DNA of 51,954 nucleotides from Nemertoderma westbladi (GCA_032718475.1 JAUCBJ010003725.1:1-51954); one strand, 5' to 3'; positions 11,356 to 22,556 are shown, counted from the first letter of the stretch. The notes: generated by a model from the letters alone, not told the origin. Program-made: numbers and translations.

Positions 11356-13062
11356 CGAACTTAGTTCCAATCGCACATTTTCAAAGGCGAACTTAGTTCC
11401 AATTGAAACGAATTTAGCTCCAAAATAAATTTTACAAAGCGAACTTAGTTCCTTCCAATCGAGGCGAACTTAGTTCCAATCTCAGAATATCAAAACGAAC
11501 TTAGTTCCAATGGATGCGAATTTAGTTCCAATGGATGCGAATTTAGTTCCAATGGGTACGAACTTAGTTCCAATGTTTCAATCGTGGGGATAGCCACGTA
11601 GGAGGCGAAGCCTATTGCGTATGGTAACTATTTGGGGTGGGTTAGGGTCTACAATAATTGTAATAAATTGTAAAATCCTTCCGTCATATTTAAAAAACGA
11701 AGTATTATTAATGAATTAAATGTATAATTACACATTTTGAAATATATATTTAATCACGATTATACTGATACTAGTCGAGTAGACGCTTGGTACATTTTAC
11801 TGACGAACCGTTCTCCAGCGTATGACTGCAATTTTATTTGCTCATGATGTTGTTCAACATTATAACAATAAATTTTCGCTATAAAGACTTTGGGAAAGGT
11901 TGAGCAATTTTTTTTATTGCCGTTTGTTTGGAGGATAAAATCATAACAAAATTACCAAAAAAATGTTAATCTATGTAGAGAATGTGTTAGCAACAACATT
12001 AAACATAACATATTTCCAACATATTATCCACCAGTTCTTGAGGATACATGTCTAGCGAGAGTTCGGGTGCTGACAGCATATATTCCTGACAGACAGGTAT
12101 GTCGGTGCATTACTTGGCCACAGTGATGAGCTCCAAATTGCACACCGAGCCTTGTATGTATTACAAGTTCACTGCCTGTAACAGTGTTTGCCATAACACT
12201 GCATTGTTACAAAATTTGTAACTCATAACTGCAAACATAATCCTTATTCCTTACATTTTTATTTTCTCGAGCTTGGTTTCTCCTTATTTATGATTGACCA
12301 GTGTCTAAATAGATAAATATACCCCTGCGTGTTAATTCATTATTGTTGTTATGTAAAACATCTGTCGTTAAGATAAATGTGTTCTAGAAAAAATTGCTCA
12401 ATGCGGACTGTGAAATATAACATAATTTCAAATGGTTTATACCAGTTAACACTTTCAGCAAAAAAAACTGCAGTCATACCCAATTTGAACGGTGGTCGGT
12501 ACTGTCTACTTGACTATACTGACTGCCTGAGTCTGTAGTATTATATACTCAAGTCATGCACATTGTGCCATTTTCACACCAATTACAATATTTACCAGTT
12601 GCTTCAGTTAGGAGGTTGGGCGTAGTTTGGGTTAAGAGCTTGGGCGTTGTTTTTTTAAAATGAATATCATTTTAAATGATTAAATAATAAGATTGTTTTG
12701 GTTAGGAGGTTGGGCGTTTTGGATTAGTTAATTACAATTATTATTTAACCACCTACCTAATAGTGTCAATAAACAGATTCTTCGCAAACAACGTGGCTCG
12801 CCCCACACCTGAAACATTGGAACTAAATTCGATTCCATTGGAACTAAATTCGCTTGCATTGGAACTAAGTTCGCATCCATTGGAACTAAATTCGCTTCCA
12901 TTGGAACTAAATTCGCATCCATTGGAACTAAATTCGTTTTCGTTTTTCTCTAGTTATTGGAACTAAGTTCGCCTAAATTGGAACTAAATTCGCCAAAATT
13001 GGAACTAAATTCGTTTCCATTGGAACTAAATTCGCATGAGGCTTACATTGGAACTAAGTACG
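11356..13062. mobile_element. Foldback-like element, about 1.7 kb, inverted arms built of tandem subrepeats
   Basis: The left arm (11356-11580) has about nine spaced copies of cgaacttagttccaat or cgaatttagttccaat. The right arm (about 12818-13062) has the reverse complement, attggaactaaattcg, ten or more times. Beyond the subrepeats the arms still match inward: ccaatgtttcaatcgtgggg...agccacgt near 11568-11610 pairs with the reverse complement of 12775-12818. The outermost bases also pair (CGAACTTAGTTCC against CGTACTTAGTTCC). Long inverted arms made of short direct repeats are the hallmark of foldback elements. The interior of about 1.2 kb has no open frame that I recognise, so this looks non-autonomous. 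No clear target-site duplication was found. Confidence 0.75.
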
Positions 13063-13122
13063 GGGAATCCCGCGCGGTGTACCGTTCCGTTGGATGTGAA
13101 CGGGCCTATATGTGGATATACA

Positions 13123-13244
13123 ACAGAAATAAGCGCTATAAAACACTTAAAAAAGATATAAAAAAAATATAAAAAATCTTCATATATAAAATTCCAATAA
13201 AAAGTCGACCGAAAAGTGAAATCCTGGTATTCTTCACATGGGCG
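13123..13244 (+). repeat. Dispersed repeat, copy 1 (122 bp)
   Basis: This stretch, from acagaaataagcgctataaa to attcttcacatgggcga, is present in inverted orientation at 21913-22035 with only a few differences in an A/T run. It lies just outside the right arm of the foldback-like element. Confidence 0.85.
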
Positions 13245-13510
13245 ACTTTTAGTACTTTGATCTAAATGTAGTAACGTTTTAGTAATGTAATGTTGTAGTA
13301 ATGTTTTTTGCGACATACACCACATACACCAGAACTAGGACAAATCTCACCGTGTGCATGTTTACGAAAACAATTTCTGCAGAAATGTAATTGTTTAGTA
13401 CACATAAACTTATCATAGGGCAAAATAATATTTATCACAATTACGCACTACATGATTACCTTGACATAAGTAACACTTAAAGGCCGGGTTTCTGTTGCTC
13501 ACACTTTGAG

Positions 13511-13687
13511 CTACGGGTAGCGATGTTGCACTGCCACCGTGACGCAGCACGCAATGAATCCAGCTCCCAATATTGGCAGCTCTGTTATGTTGTTCCTCAC
13601 ATCAGCAGACAGCTTACGCATTAACGATGCGGCGTAAACGTAGCCGGTCGCGTCAACCTCAGCGCCCAAATTCTTTATATGATGTTT
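13511..13687 (-). pseudogene. Short remnant resembling BEL/Pao retrotransposon gag
   Basis: On the minus strand about 58 codons are open between a TAA at 13688-13690 and a TAG at 13511. The peptide (containing KNLGAEVDATGY, then YAASLMRKLSADVRNNI) has the look of the gag-like region upstream of the protease in BEL/Pao elements. There a 'leucine-rich helix, LG(v/a)..., Y, LL..KLP..(v/i)R' pattern is usual. No other part of such an element (protease, RT, integrase, LTR) is visible nearby, so it would be a dead fragment. GC content is clearly higher than the flanks. The family call is from memory of the pattern and is tentative. Confidence 0.35.
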
Positions 13688-13690
13688 TTA

Positions 13691-14900
13691 TCGTTCGGAA
13701 GCGTTTCTTAACATTATAAATTTGTAATAAAACGACTTACATACTTGTTGCAAAGTACATTACAATATTGTTCTGCACCCCATCCATCTAGTAGCTATAT
13801 TTTCACTAACTACTCACAATGTTAGTTCACGTAATAAAACACTCGGATCTGCACAATGTAAAGAGCTAATTAACACACAGATAAGTAACATGAAACTTTA
13901 GTTGTCAAAAACAGTGAGTGTAATAAAACTAGTATGAAATCGCAAAAACCAACCTCCTGTTTATATAAAGTTGTATTGATCTGTTCATATTTACATACTT
14001 ATATTGTCGCAAAGAAAGATATAGTCAATATGATATGAAATATCCTATTCAAAATGTATAAACTTTAAAAAAAATAACAAATAAAATTTTATTGCGTACA
14101 GCTCCCCCCCCCCCCCCCCCCCCCCCCCCACCCCCCCATCTGCTATCTGGGACTGATACGAACCGGCTGATATAAGATTATCCTCGAATGACAAGTAAAG
14201 GGAAGTTGCACTTTTTGATACATTGAGGGTACAGTTTATTCGATGTCTGGGTTCTGATGGGTTAATTACGATGTGTATAAACAGGAAGGAATAAAAATGA
14301 TACTATACCGGGGGTTACCTACAGTACAGTGCTGTCCTGTACTACAGTGGCGGGAGTCCTAGAAGCAGTCCCCATAGAGGAGGGGGGGGGGGGGGGTGGG
14401 GGGGGGGAGTTTGGGCCGGAAACAAATCAAAATACAGACCGATTCAATCAATCCACTGCGGATTAAATCGTACGAACGTTCATTAGTTGTTTGGGGGTTA
14501 ATCAAGGAAATGAGGCCTAGCTTCACAGGAAGCCTATTAAACCCCAATGGGGTAGGTAGCATGGGGGTTGGCATGGGAGGGACCTAGACAGATTTATTGC
14601 ATTAAAAGTAGCCTGCCCAATTATTAAGCCATATATCGCCACATGTGGCAAGGTAACACACAGTAGGCAGAGAAATAATCTGAAAGGGACTCTAGTTAGG
14701 GTCACTCACGGCATTATCATAACATTTCAAAAAGAGTTATTGTTAGTGGTAAATAAAGCTTTTACATGGCGGTTAATCAATTAAAGTAAGTTTGGAGCTT
14801 GAGAATCCGACTTCGACACGACCAGAGTGAATAAAATGTGACAACATTGAATGTTGGGAAACCAATGAGCTCCGGTGTGTCAAATCTATACCAGTTCGTG
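13691..14900. other. Intergenic interval with homopolymer C and G runs
   Basis: AT-rich sequence with a run of about 27 C followed by A and more C at about 14103-14137. A G-run of about 26 bases broken by one T lies at about 14382-14408. No gene seen. Open frames around 14.4-14.6 kb come from the G-rich stretch. Confidence 0.6.
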
Positions 14901-14917
14901 GGAAATCTGCAACATAG

Positions 14918-15022
14918 CACCCACCCTATACGCCCCCCCCCCACCCCTTGTTGAAACACCCTATACGCCCCCCCCCCCCCCCCCACCCCCTGTTGAAACA
15001 CCCTATACGCCCCCACACCCCC
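14918..15022. repeat. Short C-rich tandem repeat (about 3 copies)
   Basis: Three units of the form accctatacgcccc...cacccc(c)tgttgaaac, differing mainly in the length of the C-run. Confidence 0.75.
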
Positions 15023-15164
15023 GACCAGCCGAAAATACCCTACTAATTATTGATTTATTACTAAAAACGTCAGCTAGCTCTGATTTAAAATAACCTGTTA
15101 TTCTAACCTTCAACTAAAATCGACCAAATTGCACCAATATGATTAATTGCCAAATAGATTTCGG

Positions 15165-16404
15165 TTTGGCATTTCCGTGTTACCTGGTTCCCACCATTAC
15201 CGTGTTACCTGGTCGCACCATTTCCGTGTTACCTGGGTCCCACCATTTCCGTGTTACCTGGTCCCACCATTTCCGTGTTACCTGGTCCCACCATTTCCGT
15301 GTTACCTGGTCCCACCATTTCCGTGTTACCTGGTCCCACCATTTCCGTGTTACCTGGTCCCACCACTTCCGTGTTACCTGGGTCCCACCATTTCCGTGTT
15401 ACCTGGTCCCACCATTTCCGTGTTACCTGGGTCCCACCATTTCCGTGTTACCTGGGTCCCACCATTTCCGTGTTACCTGGTCCCACCATTTCCGTGTTAC
15501 CTGGTCCCACCATTTCCGTGTTACCTGGTCCCACCATTTCCGTGTTACCTGGGTCCCACCATTTCCGTGTTACCTGGTCCCACCATTTCCGGGTTACCTG
15601 GTCCCACCATTTCCGTGTTATCTGGGTCCCACCATTTCCGTGCTACTTGGGTCCCACCATTTCCGTGTTACCTGAGTCCCACCATTTCCGTGTTACCTGG
15701 TCCCACCATTTCCGTGTTACCTGGGTCCCACCATTTCCGTGTTACCTGGTCCCACCATTTCCGTGTTACCTGGGACCCACCATTTCCGTGTTACCTGGGT
15801 CCCACCATTTCCGTGTTACCTGGTCCCACCATTTCCGTTTTACCTGGTCCCACCATTTCCGTGTTACCTGGGTCCCACCATTTCCGTGTTACCTGGGTCC
15901 CACCATTTCCGTGTTACCTGGGTCCCACCATTTCCGTGTTACCTGGGTCCCACCATTTCCGTGTTACCTGGGTCCCACCATTTCCGTGTTACCTGGGTCC
16001 CACCATTTCCGTGTTACCTGGGTCCCACCATTTCCGTGTTACCTGGGTCCCACCATTTCCGTGTTACCTGGGTCCCACCATTTCCGTGTTACCTGGGTCC
16101 CACCATTTCCGTGTTACCTGGGTCCCACCATTTCCGTGTTACCTGGGTCCCACCATTTCCGTGTTACCTGGGTCCCACCATTTCCGTGTTACCTGGGTCC
16201 CACCATTTCCGTGTTACCTGGGTCCCACCATTTCCGTGTTACCTGGGTCCCACCATTTCCGTGTTACCTGGGTCCCACCATTTCCGTGTTACCTGGGTCC
16301 CACCATTTCCGTGTTACCTGGGTCCCACCATTTCCGTGTTACCTGGGTCCCACCATTTCCGTGTTACCTGGGTCCCACCATTTCCGTGTTACCTGGGTCC
16401 CACC
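15165..16404. repeat. 24/25-bp minisatellite, about 50 copies, right half perfectly homogeneous
   Basis: Units read accatttccgtgttacctgg followed by tccc (24 bp) or gtccc (25 bp). Left of about 15845 the two lengths are mixed and carry point changes. From about 15848 to 16400 roughly 22 consecutive 25-bp units appear identical. Overlapping plus-strand frames of 422-444 codons are repeat artefacts: the 25-bp period cycles through all three frames, and the same bases are open in more than one frame. Confidence 0.97.
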
Positions 16405-17168
16405 CCACCACTTGACCCCCCAAATTAAAGGTTTAACCAGAAACAGACTGGCGATTATCAAAGGAGTGAAACAGGACCAAGGGGAACGGGAACCAACCAG
16501 GCCACCTGTAGGGATAAACTCTCAAACAGCGGTGACGTTTGCATTATCCATCATGGTTGTCAAATGGAGTTGCTTTGAAACATAGTTTGCTCTCTGATAA
16601 TGCGAATTAGTATAATGTTAGATTTAAATTAGTAATTTATTAACTTAATATTAGTGATAATATGTAGGCGGTAAGAATATATTACACATCAATATATTAC
16701 ACAAATTAATTTACATACACACACACAATATAAACAAACAGTTAGCCTTTAATTAACGATATTTTATTAGTAAAGATACATGCACCATGCATAACAATAG
16801 AACAAAGATGTATTAGCGGACTTGAATCATTGAAAAACGCTGTTATCATTAGAATCAGTGAAAAATGGAACAATAGGGAACTTTTCAAAAAGTTCGGCCG
16901 GGAACTGTATCCCAATTTTGCGAAGTGTCATTTGATCAATAATTAACCACACTGGCAACCTTATTAACTTTATTTCAGTCTATCGCCTATGAAAGATGAT
17001 GACTAATAAACCAGTAGTAATTAATACCAAACTAAAAATACCCGTAATTTAGCGTGACTATTTTACCTGTGTTAATAATATTCAGTAACAATGCAGTCAT
17101 TATTCCTAACAGTAAACATTGATTCTAATGACCAGTTGTTCAGAAAAATATGGCAATACAATATATCT
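16405..17168. other. AT-rich interval, no gene seen
   Basis: Downstream (on the minus strand) of the candidate terminal exon at 17169. An AATAAA on the minus strand at about 16967-16972 could be its poly(A) signal, about 200 bases after the stop. Nothing else is recognised. Confidence 0.4.
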
Positions 17169-17325
17169 CTAGAAGTACATGTTGGCAAAGTTGATGGTTC
17201 TAGCTATCTTGTCGTCATAGGTTTGAGATGGCCAAAACCCAGCTGTACCCTGCAAGCCCGGTGCTGGCGGGTCTTTGATATCGTAGTGAGGATCAACCTG
17301 TACTTGTGCTATGGGAACATCCTGG
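17169..17325 (-). CDS. Candidate 3'-terminal coding exon, unknown protein
   Basis: On the minus strand a canonical acceptor (gtctgttttag) ends at 17326. It is followed by 51 codons (beginning QDVPIAQVQVDPHYDIKDPP, ending in FANMYF) and a TAG at 17169. The exon enters with one base of a split codon. The composition (Pro, Asp, Tyr, Trp, Gly; soluble and tail-like) is unlike the surrounding AT-rich noise and suggests a real C-terminal tail. I do not recognise the family. It lies on the same strand as the GPCR and downstream of its stop. It could belong with the hydrophobic candidate exon at 20406-20612, which would make it a gene overlapping the GPCR locus; that link is inference. The 106-codon plus-strand frame across this site is judged to be its shadow. 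Confidence 0.45.
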
Positions 17326-18092
17326 CTAAAACAGACATGGAGGTCAACAACTTTCCTTCACTGGCAATTCGCCGAGGGAAAATTGTACAAGTGATAGGTG
17401 ATCAGATTTAATGCAATAATGGGCTGTTACAATTCTGTTCTATTTCTATAAATTGGAATTGAAGTTATAATTAATCATCAAACGATGCCGCCTATTTGAA
17501 ATTGATTTAGTCAAAAAACATTTACATTCGGTAATATCGACAAAGCAATCGTAATTGTACATTAAATTCGATTTGTTAGTATTTCCATGATAGTCAATTA
17601 GGATAGTTTTGTTAAAGTCAATGTCGAACAATCAGTACAATAGCACGGGAAATGAGTACATCAATAAAAACGGGGTTAAGGCTGGTATTTAATTTACTTA
17701 TAAAATCCAATAAAATTAATAAAGTAAAATCAATGCCATGATACACAATGCATTCAATTATATGTTTATGGAATTAAAATGGCACAATTTGTAATTAAAA
17801 AAATACTAACCTGACCAGTAATTTAAATATAAAGTTAAGTAAGTAAAGCTGTAAATCAAGAAGAAGTAGGTCAAGACATGACAATCAAAACATGAAAATA
17901 ATATTGGCGCATACGTGAACACATTCAGGGTTCGTTAGGTAAGGCAGAATTCGATGCCTGCAATCTGCGGCATATATAATTGCACATCGACAACCTCTCG
18001 TTGAGGCTCCCACCTTGACACAGAGAAATTACTTTATTTCAGACTCATTGCACCGGACAAACATCAAACCTGTCATCTTATATTAGCGTTAA
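17326..18092. other. AT-rich interval between candidate exon and GPCR 3' end, no gene seen
   Basis: No supported coding or RNA feature. Short minus-strand open frames have the amino-acid composition expected of translated AT-rich DNA. Confidence 0.4.
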
Positions 18093-18102
18093 TTTATTTA
18101 TT
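18093..18102 (-). promoter_or_regulatory. Candidate poly(A) signal of the GPCR gene
   Basis: Two overlapping AATAAA hexamers on the minus strand lie about 105 bases after the GPCR stop codon, a normal distance for a short 3'UTR. Confidence 0.5.
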
Positions 18103-18204
18103 CTATTGTGTGCGGGCCCGCAGTACAGTCCCGCTAATATATTGCAACTCATTTCGAAGTGGCAGCAAGTTTATGATTTACTTGCGGAAACGGCCGTTAG
18201 TTGG

Positions 18205-18979
18205 TTATACGCGCGCGGTAGTATCGTGTTCACATTTATTACCGTTCGGTGTCCCGCCTGCTACCCGAATGGACTGGGACGCTAACGACGGTATCCGCGC
18301 ATCCGAACGTCGGCTAACGTTAGAAGCCGCTATATAACCCGCTCCTACAAGTTGTTCGTTTCGACGGAAGATGCTCGACAACAAACGTCGGAAAGCCAAC
18401 TTGAAATCCGGCTGGGTGTAATTATAAATTATTGGATTGAGGAGAGAGTTAAGGAAGTAAAGCTGAATGAGTATTTTGTAGACAATGTCATCTACTTCTT
18501 CATCTAGCTTATAGTCCAGGTAGTAGAATGTATTGAAGATAGTGTTGGGTAGCCAAGAGACGAATGTCGTACCAACAATAATTATATACCCGCGAATGAG
18601 ATCGAGTTCCCTCCTAATATCGCTATGACGTAGCTGTCTTTGTATTCTGAGTCGATGTTTATGGGCAATGCGGAAAATAAAAACGTACAAAATTGCAACT
18701 ACTAAAAGACATATATAAAAAAAACCAGCTTGTAGTAAAAAGTAGATGAGTTGGAAAAGGTCGCCTGCCTTATCAATTGCTTCATTGTTGACCTGGGTAT
18801 TGTGGGTAACGTTGTTACTACTAGTAAAGTTTGATGGAGTAGGGCAGAATATAAAGGATTCAACAAGGCGCCCAATTCCAAATAAACATCCAGCACTCCA
18901 AATAGCGACCAACACAACGCATGCGTTCCTCCTGGACATGATCAGGTTGTACTGGAACGGTTTTATGATAAACACATAT
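18205..18979 (-). CDS. Class A (rhodopsin-like) GPCR, exon 2 (TM3 end to C-terminus)
   Basis: The exon opens after a strong acceptor (gttattgtttttcag). It completes the split Arg codon of the DRY motif and encodes residues 102-359 of the joined receptor. Visible landmarks are YVFIIKPFQY (second loop), TM4 with its conserved Trp (W129), and a second extracellular loop with Cys147 and two N-glycosylation sites (NFT, NVT). They continue with TM5 (about 176-205), TM6 with SWLP (243-246) in place of the common CWxP, and TM7 with NPIIY (283-287). The helix-8 stretch DFKLAFRRLL and a Ser/Arg-rich tail ending TTARV follow. Every core class A signature is present, so the receptor should be functional at the plasma membrane. 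The ligand cannot be assigned; no peptide-, amine- or opsin-specific residue (for example a TM7 retinal Lys) is evident. Confidence 0.93.
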
Positions 18980-20405
18980 CTGAAAAACAATAACATTTTA
19001 TAAATAATCTTTGAAAAGTTAATTAATTGAGGAATAATAACAATTCATTAAAATTAATATGCTGTGGGATAAATAAAGGACTGAATTTCGGAAGAGAACA
19101 AATAAATGAATAATGAAATGAAAACTAGCTTGTATGCGGGTCCAGACAACATGCCATTACGATCTGAGCACGCGCTGTCAGATGAGATGACGTGGCGGCA
19201 GCACTGGAATGTCAGGTTATAATGGCTTGTTGACTTCATCAAAGAAAATTAATGATTACATATTCAGAAACGGCCAAAATAGAATAGATTACTAACCAAC
19301 CGCTGATTACTTTGTGAAGGACGAATTATATTATAAAATTGGTTTACTAAGATTGATTGAAAAATACATTGAAGCATCTCTCTGAAGTTTGACATTTTCT
19401 TCAAACAATCGTTTGATGGACACTTGGGACGTTATAAACACTTATTTTATTCGAGGCCAATAATGTTGATGATAGCTCGTAAAATTATTTAGGATTGAAG
19501 TCAATATGAAATATATTTATTCACGTATATATTCTATGTAGATCTTCCAATAATTTAAATCAAAGAATCAAGGATTATTTTTTTGAGTGACAAGCTATTG
19601 GTAGGAGGGCATGCACCCTATCTATAATATTAAGGACACAGTGGCGCAAGCAGCATCGGGCATGTGCTGTGCAACCTCCAACCTATAAGAGTCAATAATG
19701 AATAAGACAGGTTATCAGCTATAGCGCCGGGTGATTAATAGTGATGAATATAATAAATAGAATTCAAAATGACGATGAAATCATTTCAAATATATAATTA
19801 TGAAAGCAAATTAAATTAATTTTAACAATATAATTTGACCCACTTCATCAATCATATGGTCTGACATATCCAATTTCTCAATTTCATAATAAATTTTAAT
19901 AATTACAGAAACCTGACAATAATCTTCCCATTGGGACATTGCAATAAAATCACTACACACTATGAGCACGGGAATGCATGCATAAGGAGTTGAATCCATC
20001 CCAATCAGAAAAGAAACCAAACAAACTCTTCATTTCTGATACGATTGGCATCTTCTATATAGAATCTCCAGTGGAATCTATGTATTTTTATATAAATTGG
20101 AAATGGGTAATGGATTACATTAAGCCACTCTTACCAACTATCAAAGGCAACAACGCAAGAATAATGTGAGACCGCAGACAGGGGCACTCATCTACAATCG
20201 CAACAGATTGTTCTTCAAAATGCCTCCAGAGTACATTGTTGCATTGTGGATGACGCTGTGCCAAATAGCTAAGTGCGTGCTTAAACATCAGGATTAATTG
20301 GACATCGATGCAAAACTAGGAGGCATCGCAAGCAATTAGGAAGAGTGCCACTTCGCGGAATAAATCGCGAGAGATTATGAACGTAGGTCCATCAAGGCGT
20401 CTCCA

Positions 20406-20612
20406 TTAGACATGCAGGTCCATCCACAGAGGCGTCATCTCAACCACAACTTTACACATCAATAAATCGCCTGATAAGACCAGGAGGATACCAACTTCCT
20501 TTGTGTAAACCAGGGCTGGTGGAGATTTCGTCCAACCGTGTTTAATTGACACGATTCCAACAGCAACCGCAGTCAATGTTACACCAGGGAAAAATAATGC
20601 AATGTAAAAATA
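20406..20612 (-). CDS. Candidate exon encoding hydrophobic, membrane-type peptide
   Basis: On the minus strand an acceptor (ataccactgcag) ends at 20613. It is followed by 68 open codons to a TAA at 20406. The peptide has two strongly hydrophobic segments, YFYIALFFPGVTLTAVAVGI (1-20) and VGILLVLSGDLLM, separated by a polar loop with KHGW and SPP. That is typical of consecutive transmembrane helices. A donor could lie inside the frame (for example before gtgtaa or gttgag), in which case the last residues are not coding. The exon lies inside the GPCR intron on the same strand. It may be an exon of a nested or overlapping multi-pass membrane protein, perhaps ending at 17169-17325, or a decayed paralogue. 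I cannot name the family. Confidence 0.35.
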   Translation of the reverse strand, partial: YFYIALFFPGVTLTAVAVGIVSIKHGWTKSPPALVYTKEVGILLVLSGDLLMCKVVVEMTPLWMDLHV

Positions 20613-21092
20613 CTGCAGTGGTATAATCCAGCGTCAATTAAGAAATATATCTTAATTAATTTTAAAGCCGCCTCCCATTCCTCTATAAGCCTTCTTAAAG
20701 TTATCGATAATCTACGAATGCCTTACTCCAGTCGATATTATTGTTGATAAGTAAAACTCCAATAAAACTAAAGAATATATAACCCGTTGGTAATATTATA
20801 ATGATTGTAATTATTTCAAGGTGGCATACCATGCATTCCCATCTCAAAAAGCAAATAATTCATATTTTCTATAGTAGGCGGTTAAACAGATATAGTAGTA
20901 GTTCGGCAGATTGTACCTTGCATGGTAAGTTTTGGGTTATTTTGGTAGATAGGCCTACCATTATTGTTGTAATCCATAATCTGACTGACTTCAGTAAATT
21001 TATAACCAAATTTGGGTAAGCCACAGATGTGAACTGTCTACACCGTTCCTGGAGTCGTTTTTTGAAAGACAATTACATAACAACTAATAGTA

Positions 21093-21284
21093 CTAGGTCG
21101 AGCGAGCTTGGACAGTGGAAATGAGATCCTTCCAGACTTCCCGATTCTCAATAGTTACCGCAATTTCGTTTCTCTCAAGTCCAGTATCCCTTTCAAGCTG
21201 GTCTTTATGTAATAGCAAGTCTTTCACGGGAACGCCTATCTTGTGTTGGTTGCCAGCACAATATTCCAGCATGTTCCAGCACAA
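21093..21284 (-). pseudogene. 3' remnant of a LINE-type retrotransposon polymerase
   Basis: The minus frame ends in LERDTGL......ENREVWKDLI and a stop. This is the recurrent C-terminal pattern 'D-TGL-(x)n-DR-x-W-(R/K)-x-(L/I)V' found at the end of many non-LTR retrotransposon pol proteins, after the reverse transcriptase. Only about 40-60 codons are visible and the upstream RT domain is absent. It would be a 5'-truncated, dead copy that landed in the GPCR intron in the gene's orientation. Confidence 0.5.
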
Positions 21285-21912
21285 GCTGGAAAAAGGCTGC
21301 AGAAGTTAGTAGCCAATTTAGATGTATACTTCCTACTTCGCTACAATTTCTCTGTTTTATTACAGTTTGGTTTGAATTAATAAAGTTAAGTTTAAACCAG
21401 GTTTGTGGTCTCGGATTTGGTATCAATCAACAATTAATCTGGAAAATGCAACAGATACCAAATCAGCAAAAATATATCTTAAATCGATAAGATATATCCG
21501 ATATTATATTTGACAAAAGTTTACTATTGGCTCAGCACACATGCTGGATCCAATTACGAATTAGCGAGTGTAATTACCTGATCAGAATCATTTTGGAATG
21601 GGCCGGAAAAAGAAAACAGAGACGAAATTATCCGATTCAATTTCCATGAAATAGGATTAAGATTCAAAGAAAGGTAAGTGGGGGAGAGTAGCTGGCTCGC
21701 ATACATTAAAAACCTCTCTCAGTGGAAGTGGAGACACAGTAAAGAGATCCTGATTACAGACCAAATCGGGGATCCTAGCGAAAAATCGACCATCTTATGT
21801 TTTTTGACAGCGGTATTCCGAAAATTTATTACAGCAATGAGTAGAAAAGTTGGCGGACATTTTTAAATTGTTGTCACTTCAGTATCATTTAATCATAATA
21901 ATAATTTAAAGT

Positions 21913-22035
21913 TCGCCCATGTGAAGAATACCAGGATTTCACTTTTCGGTCGACTTTTTATTGGAATTTTATATATGAAGATTTTTTTTTTTTTTAATTT
22001 ATCTTTTTTAAGTGTTTTATAGCGCTTATTTCTGT
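21913..22035 (-). repeat. Dispersed repeat, copy 2 (inverted relative to copy 1)
   Basis: Reverse complement of 13123-13244, with a longer T-run in the middle. Its terminal motif ctggtattcttcacatgggc recurs nearby at about 22117-22135 (variant ggtatacttcacatggg) and 22171-22190, so several ends of the same family are clustered here. Confidence 0.85.
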
Positions 22036-22556
22036 CTTATAACCTGCATAGATACTAATTTGTTTATTGTGTTGGTTAGATTCAGCCCCTCTGTAACCTG
22101 TATTTTGGGTGAAAACCTGGTATACTTCACATGGGGGTAACTGCAAAGTGAAATATAACGGCAGAAAGTCTGGTATTCTTCACATGGGCCGTAAAGTTGC
22201 CTAAAAATTGAAAAAACAGCACTAATTCTTCCGATACCGGAAATCTCGATAAAAAAACAAAGAATTATACTACAATTTAAACGCTACGAATTAAATTAAA
22301 TTTATTAATTGAAATAAATTTGATTTAACTTCATTAAAATTAATTTATTAATTTAAAAATATAATAAAAATAATAAAAATATTGGGTGTAACTATATATT
22401 TGATATTTTTAATGAAAAATACCTTACATTCATATTTGAGTTCATCATATATTTATTTGATACATTTGAATACAACTTTAAATTTATGAATGAAATACCT
22501 GTATGTATGTGTATTTAAACTATCTGCATACCGTCTATTATTAAATTACCACTTAC

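Larger units (their letters stand above)
18980..22556 (-). other. Intron of the GPCR gene (3577 bp)
   Basis: Bounded by a consensus donor (ag|gtaagt) at 22556 and acceptor (tttttcag) at 18980. It splits the Arg codon of DRY in phase 2. Joining the two sides restores an uninterrupted receptor. The intron carries a LINE remnant, a dispersed repeat and a same-strand candidate exon, listed separately. Confidence 0.9.

Noticed and set aside
15139-16585. Plus-strand open frames of 178-444 codons rich in Pro, His and Phe
   Set aside because: Several frames of the same 24/25-bp array are open at once, and the 25-bp unit cycles the frame. There is no coding constraint.
17091-17411. 106-codon plus-strand open frame
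   Set aside because: The opposite strand has a canonical acceptor and a more protein-like reading, so this is taken as its shadow.
19978-20300. Plus-strand open stretches (63 codons, then about 40 codons after a stop)
   Set aside because: They looked like a decayed coding region, but I could not match them to a family and the stops break them. Left unannotated.
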